64,000 bases of DNA from Spirosoma terrae (GTDB taxonomy: Bacteria; Bacteroidota; Bacteroidia; Cytophagales; Spirosomataceae). The notes under the pieces were generated by a model. That model saw nothing but the letters and a program-made list of their open reading frames with translations. It was not told the DNA's origin and ran no database searches. The stretch's first letter is position 1, and each line of letters begins with the position of its first letter. The stretch is from assembly GCF_010435915.1 (NCBI RefSeq), contig NZ_JAAFZH010000005.1:402396-466395 (forward strand), written 5' to 3'. The translations under genes and the position numbers were made by a program. This document shows positions 1-8,582 of the stretch, one piece after another.

Positions 1-1
1 G

Positions 2-184
2 CAGTATTACGACGAGCAACACATGTATCCCGTTGAAAACAAAGAAGCCGTCAATACGCTTCGCGAAGAACTACAGTTACCGCCGATACCTGAGGAACGT
101 ATCGTTGAATTTAGCCCAACCCTTGCAGAGCTTCAGCCAGATTCCGGCCCTGAGGAATGGCGTCGGAAAGCGGGCTGGATCTGA
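2..184 (+). CDS. C-terminal end of an unidentified protein (5' partial)
   Basis: An open frame enters from the left edge and gives 60 residues before a TGA at 182-184. The tail is charged, has a proline-rich stretch (LPPIPEER) and ends in EEWRRKAGWI. No signal, membrane segment or motif can be seen, and I do not recognise the family. The ankyrin-repeat gene follows on the same strand after 63 bases, so the two could be co-transcribed. The frame is supported by ordinary codon use and by the absence of stops; the function is unknown. Confidence 0.55.
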   Translation, partial: QYYDEQHMYPVENKEAVNTLREELQLPPIPEERIVEFSPTLAELQPDSGPEEWRRKAGWI

Positions 185-247
185 TGGTTCGTACCCTTGA
201 ACGAACCATGCTACTACGTCAGAAACAACAGTAAACAACAAATAATA

Positions 248-886
248 ATGACACTACGAACCTACATTGCCAGCAACGACCTGGAATCCATTAGGCACGT
301 GCTCAGCCAAAATCCGGAGCTTGCCAACGAGGGGCTGCCTTACGATGACCATAACACAACCAAAGCGCACCCGCTTCATCGAATCTGTGACGATGTATTC
401 AGCAAAACAATTACGGATGATGAGGCCGTCGAAATCGCTGAGCTGTTTTTAAACGTTGGCGCTAATGTCGATGGGTTTGGCCTGGTCGACTCGCAGGATA
501 CGCCCCTTGTGGCAGCTGCTAGTCTACAGGCCGAAAAGGTAGGCAGTTTGTATATTGAAAAAGGCGCTACTATCAATCATCCGGGCTGTTACGGTGGTAC
601 GGCTTTACATTGGGCCGCCTGGACGGGACAGGACAAACTTGTCAGGCATCTTATTGAAGCCGGTGCCGATATCCACCGGCAATGCACGACGTTTGAGGGA
701 ACCCCGCTCTTGTGGGCCGTTCACGGGTTAACATCCGGCAGTCAGCCTAATCGGAACAACCAGATCGAATGTGTACGCTTGTTGCTGGAAGCCGGAGCCG
801 ATAAGAGCACACCCAATAAAGAAGGCAAAGCGCCTGTTGATCTGCTCGATGAGGACGATACCGAACTACGGGCATTGTTACGCTAA
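248..886 (+). CDS. Ankyrin-repeat protein
   Basis: A 212-residue protein made almost entirely of ankyrin repeats. About four units can be followed, with landmarks HPLHRICDD, DTPLVAAAS, GTALHWAAWTGQ and GTPLLWAVHG, each followed by a helix ending in a GA-[ND]-like turn (NVGANVD, EKGATIN, EAGADIH, EAGADK). Ankyrin stacks mediate protein-protein binding, and no catalytic domain is attached. There is no signal peptide, so it is probably cytosolic. A TTG start at 197 in the same frame is possible, but the ATG at 248 gives a cleaner N-terminus that runs straight into the first helix. The partner is unknown; ankyrin proteins are widespread in Cytophagales. Confidence 0.85.
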   Translation: MTLRTYIASNDLESIRHVLSQNPELANEGLPYDDHNTTKAHPLHRICDDVFSKTITDDEAVEIAELFLNVGANVDGFGLVDSQDTPLVAAASLQAEKVGSLYIEKGATINHPGCYGGTALHWAAWTGQDKLVRHLIEAGADIHRQCTTFEGTPLLWAVHGLTSGSQPNRNNQIECVRLLLEAGADKSTPNKEGKAPVDLLDEDDTELRALLR

Positions 887-934
887 AACCGTTTACTTAA
901 ATGCCGACAGACAAGGTTTTTAAAGCATAACGAC

Positions 935-1453
935 ATGATCGAGACATATACAATTGAAGGTAAGTGGGCCATCCTGCTTTCGTTGATGAGCCTGCTCTGG
1001 GTGGCTTTGGAAAAACTGGCCGGACTTCACGGAGAATACATTGACTATCACCTATACCTGACGAATCTGTTTGCCATTCCGGCGATTTGGGTGATGGTCT
1101 TAGCGCTCAAGGATAAAAAGAAGAACGTCTTTGGCGGGCAAATGTCTTACCGACAAGGGCTGATTTCAGGCATTATTTTATCGGTACTGATTTCCTTAAT
1201 GAGCCCATTGACCCAGTGGATTACGTCGAATCTAATCACACCGGACTATTTTCCGAATGTAATCAAACGTTCCGTTGAATTAGGATATTACAAAACCACA
1301 GCTGAAGCTGCCGCAAACTTTAATTACAAAAACTACGCAGTCCAGGGCGCGATAGGAGCCCTGATCATGGGTATACTAACAACCGCAATTGCTATGTTTT
1401 TTGTTAGGACCAAAAGTGGACGTAGCGTTAACCATCGTGTCGCCCCTCACTAG
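935..1453 (+). CDS. DUF4199-family membrane protein
   Basis: A 172-residue integral membrane protein with about four hydrophobic segments: near residues 10-28, 42-60, 73-95 and 135-158. A soluble stretch between segments three and four contains the pattern YFPNVIKRSVELGYYKTTAEA, a helix-rich loop typical of DUF4199 proteins of Bacteroidota. No catalytic residues are known for this family and its function is undefined. It starts at an ATG 48 bases after the ankyrin gene on the same strand and is convergent with the dioxygenase-like gene that follows. Family assignment is from overall pattern; the role is not inferred. Confidence 0.75.
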   Translation: MIETYTIEGKWAILLSLMSLLWVALEKLAGLHGEYIDYHLYLTNLFAIPAIWVMVLALKDKKKNVFGGQMSYRQGLISGIILSVLISLMSPLTQWITSNLITPDYFPNVIKRSVELGYYKTTAEAAANFNYKNYAVQGAIGALIMGILTTAIAMFFVRTKSGRSVNHRVAPH

Positions 1454-1528
1454 ACTGTCTAAAGGACTGGCATAGTGTTTCTGCAGTACGTTAAACAGCG
1501 ATTGGATGCGCTTGCTACGTAGGGTAAT

Positions 1529-2164
1529 CTACCGATTAGTTGGGTAGTTGGGGATGTTTTTGCCGAGATAAATAGGTCGTTCGCCTTTGTAGATGTTGCC
1601 AACATCGCTGAGTTTTAGAATACCGCTGCCACCCCGATTGTCGAGTGTTTTTCGCTTTTCTGCGGTCAAAAGTGGATCATCGTCAAATACGTATTCATCG
1701 ATATAATATTCGGGTAAGCCGGGTTCTTTTATCGTGACGTGGATATGAGCCGGTTCGGAATGGCCGGGGTACGGTGCGGGACGTAACGTAACGAATTTAT
1801 AAAAGCCATTCGTATCGGTACGCACCCAGCCACGTAGCGAACCATGCCGTTTTTCCCAGCCTTTAGCCCCCGCCTTGGCGGTGTAGTGGCCCGTTTCATC
1901 GGTATGGTAAATATAGATGACAACGCCCGGCGCAGGTGTTTTGCCATCGGCCTTGTAGACCGTTCCAGTGATGGCGATAGGTTTATGTCCAACCGACCTA
2001 GTGTCGGGGAGTTTTGTCAATGCGTTCAGCTTGTCGAATGGCACTGGACTTTCATGAATTGCTTCGCAGCCCTCGCAGGGGCCACCAACCAGTTTGGTTT
2101 GGCCGAAGGTAGTTACCGTTATGAGCAACGTAGCAGCCAGCAGTATCAATCGTTTGGCTTTCAT
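1529..2164 (-). CDS. Secreted intradiol ring-cleavage dioxygenase-like protein
   Basis: A 211-residue protein with a signal peptide (MKAKRLILLAATLLIT...FGQ). An upstream in-frame ATG at 2233 would bury this signal, so 2164 is preferred. The body matches the protocatechuate/catechol intradiol dioxygenase fold: a transthyretin-like beta sandwich, GHY, RGWVRTDTNGFYKF, RPAPYPG and PAHIHVTI. In the family the non-haem Fe(III) is held by two Tyr and two His; GHY, APYPG and HIH supply candidates for all four. Secreted members are common in Bacteroidota and their substrates are mostly unknown. The gene stands alone, convergent with the DUF4199 gene. A conserved Cys pair (CEGCEAI) follows the signal peptide and may form a disulfide. 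Confidence 0.85.
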   Translation of the reverse strand: MKAKRLILLAATLLITVTTFGQTKLVGGPCEGCEAIHESPVPFDKLNALTKLPDTRSVGHKPIAITGTVYKADGKTPAPGVVIYIYHTDETGHYTAKAGAKGWEKRHGSLRGWVRTDTNGFYKFVTLRPAPYPGHSEPAHIHVTIKEPGLPEYYIDEYVFDDDPLLTAEKRKTLDNRGGSGILKLSDVGNIYKGERPIYLGKNIPNYPTNR

Positions 2165-2849
2165 GGTGAATCGGTTTTGTATCGTTTTCGGAATTCCTGA
2201 GCAAAGAATAACAAGCTTTTTAATCCAAAACATAGTAGATCACCGACAGAAAAATAGACGAGTAGCAAAGACTCTTTCCGCTCCTCTAACTTTTTTGTCG
2301 AGTGTATGTTTGATGCGTATTTGAGCATTCTAAGTGCATAACCATACAATAAAGTGCAAAAAGTAGATCAATCTTGCCTCTCATATTTCTGTATCAAACA
2401 AAGGTGTAATAGCTTTTGATGAAAGATGCTGATGCAGGAATAATTTCATACATAGCTTAGTTATTCGACACCTCTGGAAATAATTACAACGTAGTGAATT
2501 TCCAAAGGCAAAATTTTTCTAGATCAGCATCGCCACAAAAGCACCTCAGTTGGCATCAAGTTTTGGCTGCGGCCTAAACGGCTTTCATGGAGCCAACTAC
2601 GTAGTTAACACCACTGTGCCAGAACAGCAAACGGGGACTCGACTCATTCTTGCTGTCTTTATTATTGAGCGAAATACCAGGTTGCCAGTCAGCAATAGAA
2701 ATCGATGAGCAGGACTTTACGGATCAGTATCAGGACTAGCCATTTCCAGTGATAACTACGAGATCGCTTATGAGAATAAGTAGAGTTAACGGCAAATCGT
2801 GTTTTTCATGGGCCGTTCTACCTTGGCACCAAGAATCTTAATCGGTCGT
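2165..2849. other. Long intergenic region without a recognisable gene
   Basis: About 685 bases separate the divergent dioxygenase-like and GH97 genes. Stops occur in all frames within short distances, and the short open stretches here do not resemble any family I know. It contains a copy of the palindrome CTACGTAG at 2597-2604. Promoters for both flanking genes must lie here, but I cannot place them with confidence. The A+T-rich part from about 2270 to 2530 differs from the more balanced 2530-2800 part, which could be the remnant of a lost gene. Confidence 0.4.
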
Positions 2850-4775
2850 ATGAGAAACAGATATACGTATAAAACTCTTCCCGTTTTAGTCGGCGCTATG
2901 GTGCTTTTCAGCAGCTTTAAAGCCGTCAGCCAATCGATGAGCCTAAATTCTAAGCTTGGAGCCAATAAGATTACGTTGTCTTTAACCCAAAAAGGAGAAT
3001 TGCGCTATCGAATAACTCGCCGGGATAAACCCATTATTGCCGACTCTCCGCTTGGCCTGGCCTGTGATGATCAGGATTTTACGGCTGGGCTCTCGCTCGT
3101 TAAGGTTTCACCCGTTGCCGAAAGACGGGAGAACTACGAGCTAAAGGTGGGGAACGTCAAAACGATTGATCATACGTTTGAAACCAGAAGTATTACGTTC
3201 AAAAATAAGTCAGGCGCGTTGATGATCATCGATTTGGTAACCGGGCAGGAGGGCGTAGCGTTTCGCTATCGGTTTCCGGATCAGGCTATAAAAAAGCGAC
3301 AAATCAACAACGAGATCACTGGCTTTCAGATCGAAAAAAAAGCCAGGGGCTGGCTGCAGCCGTATAATAAAGCAGGAAAGGTTACGCCGGGCTACGAAGA
3401 TTTTTACCTCAATATACATCCTGGCGACTCCATCCGTAATCCGCGTAATCCGTCGGTGGGTTGGTGTATGCCAGCTTTATTTCAGGTAAATGAGGGTAAA
3501 AACTGGGTCTTATTGGCCGAATCCGCAACCGATGGTTCGTTTCCCGGTTGTCATTTGAAACCCGATTCCAGGGGTGGACTTTATACCATTGCTTTTGCGG
3601 AAAAAGACGAAAAATACACCCTGCCTTTGAGTGAGAACCATTATCCCGTTTCCACACTTCCCTGGACCATGCCCTGGCGGGTGATCATTATTGGTGAACA
3701 GGCTGGGGACATCCTATTGTCAAGTTTGATTACGGATTTGGCGCCTGCCGCTAAGCTGGATGATACGTCCTGGATCGAACCGGGCAAAGCCACCTGGTCC
3801 TGGTGGTCCCATCCCGAGGATCATTCTCCTGACAGATATAATCAGTTTACCGATCTGGCCCAATCACTTGGTTTCGGCTATACGCTGTTTGATGCTGGCT
3901 GGGAGAAAGCCGATAAAGAAGGGGGAATCATTGCAAAAGCGACTGCTCAGGGGATTAAGCCTATGGTTTGGGGCTATTCGGAGAGGTTTTTCGATCCCGA
4001 AAAAAGAAGAAAGCGATTTAAAGAGCTAGCTGCTATGGGCGTCAAAGGGGTTAAAATCGACTTTTGGTGTTCAGATCGTCAGGAGGTGATGGCTTGCCTG
4101 GACTCGCTTTTTAAGGATGCTGCTGACGAACATTTACTGGTCAATCTGCATGGGACAACTGTTCCCAGAGGCTGGCATCGAACCTGGCCAAATTTCATGA
4201 CTGCCGAAGCAGTTTTGGGGGCGGAGCATTATTTCTATGAATCCAGGTATCCTGATTTAGCCGCCGAACAGAATACGGTATTGCCCTTCACCCGAAACGT
4301 GGCCGGCCCTACCGACTATACACCATTTGCCCTAACCATCCGAAAATATCCCCGGTTGAATACTGCTGCTCATGAGTTGGCTACGGCTATGATCTATACG
4401 TCGGGCATTATCCATTTTGCTGATTCTAAAGAATCATTTGATTCCCTGCCTGTGTCGGTTCGCCAGTTATTGATCGATATGCCTGCCACCTGGGATAAAA
4501 CAGAAAGTATTGTGGCCCAGCCGGGCGAACAACTCATCCTCGCTCGTCAGCAGGGTAAGTTTTCCTACATAATCGGTATCAATGGTACCAATAAGGTAGT
4601 ACCTGTTAAGCTCGATCTGGCCAAGTATGCCAAGGGTTTTTCTAAGTTCAGAGTTATAACGGAAGGCGAAGATCCCTTAATGAACTTTAAAACGGAAACC
4701 TATCCTGTCACATCGAGTTGGCAGTCTGCTTTTGCGCCCAAAGGAGGCTTTATTATTCAGTTTGTTAATGAGTAA
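2850..4775 (+). CDS. Glycoside hydrolase family 97 (alpha-glycosidase)
   Basis: A 641-residue secreted or periplasmic enzyme. Residues 1-28 form a signal peptide ending FKAVSQ, which favours the ATG at 2850 over the in-frame GTG at 2799 and ATG at 2808. An N-terminal beta-sandwich domain is followed by a (beta/alpha)8 barrel (from about TWSWWSHPEDH) and a C-terminal beta domain, as in GH97. In this family, inverting members use two Glu as base while retaining members use an Asp at the end of a barrel strand. Here the strand GVKIDFW carries Asp404, so a retaining alpha-galactosidase-like subtype is likely (inference). Glu in TAEAVLGAEHY is the candidate acid. No SusC/SusD pair is adjacent, so it is not in a recognisable polysaccharide-utilisation locus. 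Confidence 0.9.
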   Translation: MRNRYTYKTLPVLVGAMVLFSSFKAVSQSMSLNSKLGANKITLSLTQKGELRYRITRRDKPIIADSPLGLACDDQDFTAGLSLVKVSPVAERRENYELKVGNVKTIDHTFETRSITFKNKSGALMIIDLVTGQEGVAFRYRFPDQAIKKRQINNEITGFQIEKKARGWLQPYNKAGKVTPGYEDFYLNIHPGDSIRNPRNPSVGWCMPALFQVNEGKNWVLLAESATDGSFPGCHLKPDSRGGLYTIAFAEKDEKYTLPLSENHYPVSTLPWTMPWRVIIIGEQAGDILLSSLITDLAPAAKLDDTSWIEPGKATWSWWSHPEDHSPDRYNQFTDLAQSLGFGYTLFDAGWEKADKEGGIIAKATAQGIKPMVWGYSERFFDPEKRRKRFKELAAMGVKGVKIDFWCSDRQEVMACLDSLFKDAADEHLLVNLHGTTVPRGWHRTWPNFMTAEAVLGAEHYFYESRYPDLAAEQNTVLPFTRNVAGPTDYTPFALTIRKYPRLNTAAHELATAMIYTSGIIHFADSKESFDSLPVSVRQLLIDMPATWDKTESIVAQPGEQLILARQQGKFSYIIGINGTNKVVPVKLDLAKYAKGFSKFRVITEGEDPLMNFKTETYPVTSSWQSAFAPKGGFIIQFVNE

Positions 4776-4794
4776 GATAGGTGAGTGAATGAAG

Positions 4795-4846
4795 CTACGT
4801 TGTATGTTCTAAGCCAGCATAAATGGGTTTAGAACATACAACGTAG
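4795..4846. terminator. Perfect 18-bp inverted repeat between convergent genes
   Basis: The left arm CTACGTTGTATGTTCTAA (4795-4812) is an exact reverse complement of the right arm at 4829-4846, around a 16-base loop. It lies between the stops of the GH97 gene and the lipoprotein gene, where a bidirectional terminator is expected. There is no T-run on either side, so a factor-independent terminator is not certain; it could instead be an mRNA-stabilising hairpin or a mobile palindromic repeat. Confidence 0.7.
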
Positions 4847-4856
4847 AGACGACCGG

Positions 4857-5858
4857 CTATCGCTTTGCACGTGGCCGCACAATTTCGTTGAGTAAAATGG
4901 TCAAGTCATTGTTCATTAACTGGAGCTCAGTTGCCAGTTGACCCAGCATCGTAGAACGCACGGTTAAATCTTCAGCCGTATAGAAGTCACCGTCACCAAA
5001 ATAATCAACTTCATGTCGTTTGCTTTTCTGAATTCGCCTGGCATTGGCATTCAGCGAAACCAGAATATCCCAGCGGCCATGCAGTGCATCAATAAGTGAG
5101 GGAGTATTGGCTGATTTAGGTTTATTGAGATAATACCAGACTAACGGAGGAAAAACGGTTGACGTAGCCGAATGGGGCCATATATCCCGTAAAGGATTGC
5201 TTTCGTGACGATAATTGGCTTTGGGTGGTTTTTGTAGCAACGATGTGATCCCTAAACTTGCTTCTGCCAACCCACCACCAATACCGGTCCACTCACCCGC
5301 ATCGTCATGATCGCCCAGTTTCAGATAACCAACCAGTAGTGCGGTCAATGCCCCCGTTGTTATGGCGCTAATAGTCATGCGTTTTTCGCGACTGTTTTCC
5401 TGCCGGGTTAGTAACGTAGCGGTCAGTGCTGAGCGTTTACTATCGCAGTCGACCAGCGCAACGGCCGTAGCAATATCGAAATTGGCTAATTGAAGCTGGT
5501 CGGTCATTTTTTGGCGTAGTGTCAGATACTCATTCGAGGCTGGCTGATCGGGATTCTGTTGCTGCTCCAGTCGGGTTGCCCGTATCAGTAGTGGCGTGAG
5601 CCCTACAGCCTGCGCCATCCGAAGGCCGCGCTCACCGTAGCGATTTTTGAGCAGTGAATCGTCTGGTGATCCCGGTTGTAAGTTGGTGGGATGAAACACG
5701 TAGCCGGACGTACCACTGGAATCAATCGAACAATTATCGCTAGCCACTTTTTCCAGGTTAGCCGCTGTTTGTCGGGATGTTAAACAACTGGTAAGCGTGG
5801 TGGCAACAAGCAAACTAATAAGGAAATAAGAAGGAGATAAGATGCGGTGGTTGATCAT
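4857..5858 (-). CDS. Uncharacterised lipoprotein
   Basis: A 333-residue protein with a lipoprotein signal: a hydrophobic core (YFLISLLVATTL) followed by the lipobox LTSC at about residue 25. The rest is mostly helical, with one strongly apolar segment (ISAITTGALTALLVGYLKLG, about residues 163-182) that could be a membrane helix or a glycine-rich buried helix, as in glycine-zipper-like proteins. The C-terminal third is charged and ends in RPRAKR. I do not recognise the family. It is on the minus strand, in the same direction as the MFS gene upstream (gap 105 bases), so joint transcription is possible but not shown. Confidence 0.65.
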   Translation of the reverse strand: MINHRILSPSYFLISLLVATTLTSCLTSRQTAANLEKVASDNCSIDSSGTSGYVFHPTNLQPGSPDDSLLKNRYGERGLRMAQAVGLTPLLIRATRLEQQQNPDQPASNEYLTLRQKMTDQLQLANFDIATAVALVDCDSKRSALTATLLTRQENSREKRMTISAITTGALTALLVGYLKLGDHDDAGEWTGIGGGLAEASLGITSLLQKPPKANYRHESNPLRDIWPHSATSTVFPPLVWYYLNKPKSANTPSLIDALHGRWDILVSLNANARRIQKSKRHEVDYFGDGDFYTAEDLTVRSTMLGQLATELQLMNNDLTILLNEIVRPRAKR

Positions 5859-5963
5859 GGAGTTAGTTAGCTTAAGTACTGATGTGCCAATAGTGAAAGT
5901 TTTTCAAGCTGGCGTTTTTGCCATGCTTACAAAGAATAGTTTTGACGATCTACGTAGGAGAAA

Positions 5964-7226
5964 TCAAGCGTGGTCGGGGAGCGGTTGACGTGCCTGGTGA
6001 TTTGTTTCAGGAACAAAAAACCATAATACGCCCAGGGCAACAACGGCCAGTGCAGCCAGGGTTAGAAAAGCGACATTGTAGCTGGTATGTTGAAGCAAGG
6101 TTCCGGCAAACGCATTACTAAGCGAAGCGCCAAGGCCAACGGCTGTAGCAATGGCTCCCTGTGTAGTGTTAAATAAGCCGGAGCCGCGAGTCAGATCAGA
6201 AACGATCAGAATTGATAAGACACCGAAAATGCCCGCGCCAATGCCGTCCAGTAGCTGAATGGCAACGAGTAGGATTGGATCGCTGGTCAGGGTGTAGAGC
6301 AGTCCTCGAATGGGTAATACCGCGAAGGCAATCAGTAATAATCGCTTTCGTCCCTGAGGAGCCAGTTTCCCGGTCAGGTAACTAACGGGAATCATAACGA
6401 GTTGCGCCACGATGATACAGGCTGACATATAGGCCGACGAAGCGCCCGCATTGATTCCCTGTGCCAGTCGCTGGCCGAGCAGAGGAAGCATGGCCGCATT
6501 GGCAAAATGAAACAGTACGCAGGCCAGGGCAAAAAAGAGAATCGACCGATTGCCGAGCACGGCCCGCCAGCCAGAAGGCTTATCATCGTTGGCTTGGTCG
6601 TCGTCCTCCTGACAACCCCGAGCCAGTTGATGATCAATATCTTTTTCCTGAATGCGCCAGATCGACAGACTGCTCAGAATAGACATGGCGGCCAACAATA
6701 GGAAAATCCCTTTGGTGCTTACGTAGTAGCCAAGCAGTCCTGCCAGCAGCGCCGAAAATACGTTCCCGGCGTGATTGACGGTTTCGTTACGTCCAACACG
6801 TTTATCCAGAGCACGTGGCCCAACCAGTCCTAGTGTGATGGCGGCAATGGCGGGAGCGAACCAGGCTGCTGCTACGCCCATAATCACTTGCCCACCAATA
6901 ATGACCGAATAGGTTGGCACAGTAATCGTAATGATTGCGGCTATGGCGATAAGCAAGGAGGCTATAATTGAGTATACGCGTTTCCGGCGGGTTTGATCGA
7001 CTAGTACACCAGCGGGTGTCTGGGCAACTACAGTAGCAATACCCATCACCGACATGGCGATGCCAATGTCCTGAGCCTGCCAGTGTAGCGTTGTTAATAA
7101 GTAGATAGCCAAATAGGGGCCTAGTCCATCCCGAACATCGGCTAAAAAGAAGTTGGCGGTGTCCAGTGCTCGTAGGCTGGTTGAGCTGGGTTGTCGGGTA
7201 GTTGGTTTTGGCGATAATTTAACCAT
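5964..7226 (-). CDS. MFS transporter
   Basis: A 420-residue protein with about twelve hydrophobic segments in two halves and a long hydrophilic central loop near residues 195-220 (ARGCQEDDDQANDDKPSGW). The loop between helices 2 and 3 carries GVLVDQTRRKR, the signature motif A of the major facilitator superfamily, and PAGVLVDQ sits where the gating Asp is expected. The N-terminal stretch NFFLADVRDGLGPYLAIYL resembles MFS proteins of the drug or sugar exporter type seen in Proteobacteria and Bacteroidota. The substrate cannot be inferred from sequence or neighbours. The start is the ATG at 7224-7226. Confidence 0.88.
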   Translation of the reverse strand: MVKLSPKPTTRQPSSTSLRALDTANFFLADVRDGLGPYLAIYLLTTLHWQAQDIGIAMSVMGIATVVAQTPAGVLVDQTRRKRVYSIIASLLIAIAAIITITVPTYSVIIGGQVIMGVAAAWFAPAIAAITLGLVGPRALDKRVGRNETVNHAGNVFSALLAGLLGYYVSTKGIFLLLAAMSILSSLSIWRIQEKDIDHQLARGCQEDDDQANDDKPSGWRAVLGNRSILFFALACVLFHFANAAMLPLLGQRLAQGINAGASSAYMSACIIVAQLVMIPVSYLTGKLAPQGRKRLLLIAFAVLPIRGLLYTLTSDPILLVAIQLLDGIGAGIFGVLSILIVSDLTRGSGLFNTTQGAIATAVGLGASLSNAFAGTLLQHTSYNVAFLTLAALAVVALGVLWFFVPETNHQARQPLPDHA

Positions 7227-7598
7227 CTTTTAATTGGGCACCGGCGTTGAGTAATTTGAAGACGCGATTCCAGCAGTCAAGTTGTGTAAATTTCGTACCA
7301 GGCCCGCCAGACAGGCCGTATAGCCTATTGTTCTCTGAATTTCAGCAAACACTCTCCTCTTAATTGTTTTAACTACCTACGTTAGTTGTAGAGGAAAATA
7401 CCTGTAGTTGTTGCCGGATGTACCCGTGCTATTACGCCTTATGTTGGCATACCAATTGGCGTGGATGACTAGATCGGAAAACTAGTTGTGTAAGGGCTAT
7501 CAGTTGCAACCCTTGTGATGGTGGAATATGAGTTATAAGGCTTGCAACCTTTGCGCTTGGGATAGACTCTTACAGCCAATAAACTAGCTCCTTTACCT
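7227..7598. other. Intergenic region between divergent MFS and lipoprotein genes
   Basis: The 372 bases contain no credible gene. There is a direct repeat TTGCAACC at 7504-7511 and 7542-7549, the second overlapping AACCTTTG, which resembles the Bacteroidota -7 box (TAnnTTTG) but lacks the leading T. It is a plausible promoter region for the lipoprotein gene at 7599; no operator can be assigned. Confidence 0.35.
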
Positions 7599-8048
7599 AT
7601 GAAGCCACTTACTTACCTGATTGTCGTTTTTGCATCGGTCTGGCTAGCCGGTTGTGTCGGAAAAGGGCCTGAAGCCGTGCCAGTACCTAATGCCTATAAT
7701 TTTGTAGGTAACTGGATTTTGTACGACAAACAACTAATTACGTCCGATACCTGGATTCCGTTGCCAGGTTCATCAACTCCACAAACCATATCCCTTACGA
7801 AACCCGATCAGGTTACGACTGCGCTTCAGAATGACACGACGTTAGCTGGAATGACCTATTTTCAGTGGGTAGCAGGTGAGGGAGGGCTGGGCGTTGTTGG
7901 GCCGTTTATCCTGTTCAAGAAAAAAGCGGCTGACCAATCTGGCCGGTCGTTCTATTACTGGCTTTCTGCCAATTCGGACACACTTAAATTACTGGAATTC
8001 GGTCAGCCAGGAACCCGGTATATGTATGGTCTGAAACGACAGAACTGA
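7599..8048 (+). CDS. Small lipoprotein of unknown function
   Basis: A 149-residue protein with a clear lipoprotein signal, MKPLTYLIVVFASVWLAGC, with Cys19 as the lipidation site. The mature part opens with NFVGNWILYDKQ, a pattern seen in lipocalin-like small lipoproteins of Bacteroidota (a G-x-W near the N-terminus), and continues as a likely beta-rich domain ending YMYGLKRQN. The function is unknown. The gene stands alone between a divergent MFS transporter and a truncated oxidoreductase. Confidence 0.7.
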   Translation: MKPLTYLIVVFASVWLAGCVGKGPEAVPVPNAYNFVGNWILYDKQLITSDTWIPLPGSSTPQTISLTKPDQVTTALQNDTTLAGMTYFQWVAGEGGLGVVGPFILFKKKAADQSGRSFYYWLSANSDTLKLLEFGQPGTRYMYGLKRQN

Positions 8049-8218
8049 TTTGACGTATGCACATAGCTGGGTAAGTTAAGTTCGCAGGAAACGCTACGTA
8101 CGAAGTTTCATTGGCTTATATCTCCGTGAGTGAACGGACCTCACCAAACATTCGCCAAAACGAGCTGTTAAAAAGATGGAGAAAACGTATCGTTTACTAC
8201 ATCTGAATTGGCTACGTT

Positions 8219-8578
8219 ATGAAACAATGGTCTGTCTCCCGTCGTGCTTTCATCAACCAGTTAGGTACTACCGCATTGATTGTGCCGGGCTTGTCTGCAT
8301 TTACCGGACTGTATGGCTGTGGCAGTAAAAACAATGAATCGACTGCTGAGTCGGCTTCGTCAGCAACTGCCACAATCGGAGCCACCCGAAAACTAGGCAT
8401 TGCCCTCGTGGGATTAGGGAAATACAGCGAGGGCCAGTTAGCGCCAGCACTAGAAAAAACGGTGAACTGCCGACTGGCAGGAATCGTAACCGGTACGCCC
8501 GAAAAGGCAGAAAGCTGGAAGAAGAACGTTATAATGAAAAGCCCCGAAAATTTTCGGGGCTTTTCGTATTCTGGATAA
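8219..8578 (+). pseudogene. Truncated Gfo/Idh/MocA-family oxidoreductase
   Basis: Only 119 codons remain. The start is intact: a twin-arginine-like leader (SRRAFINQLGTTALIVPGL), a low-complexity Ser/Ala linker, then the first strand of the NAD(P)-binding Rossmann fold, LGIALVGLGKYSEGQLAPAL, and VNCRLAGIVTGTPEKAESWKK. Complete secreted glucose-fructose-oxidoreductase-like proteins are around 380 residues, so the rest of the Rossmann domain and the whole substrate domain are missing. The frame runs directly into a terminator palindrome and stops at 8578. It looks as if an internal deletion joined the gene start to a downstream terminator. The remnant cannot bind substrate. Confidence 0.85.
8536..8565. 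terminator. Symmetric terminator hairpin
   Basis: The arms GAAAAGCCCCGAAAA and TTTTCGGGGCTTTTC are exact reverse complements (15 bp) with no spacer. The A-run on one side and the T-run on the other let it end transcription in both directions: from the truncated oxidoreductase on the plus strand and from the SDR gene on the minus strand. Confidence 0.85.
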
Positions 8579-8582
8579 ATTA

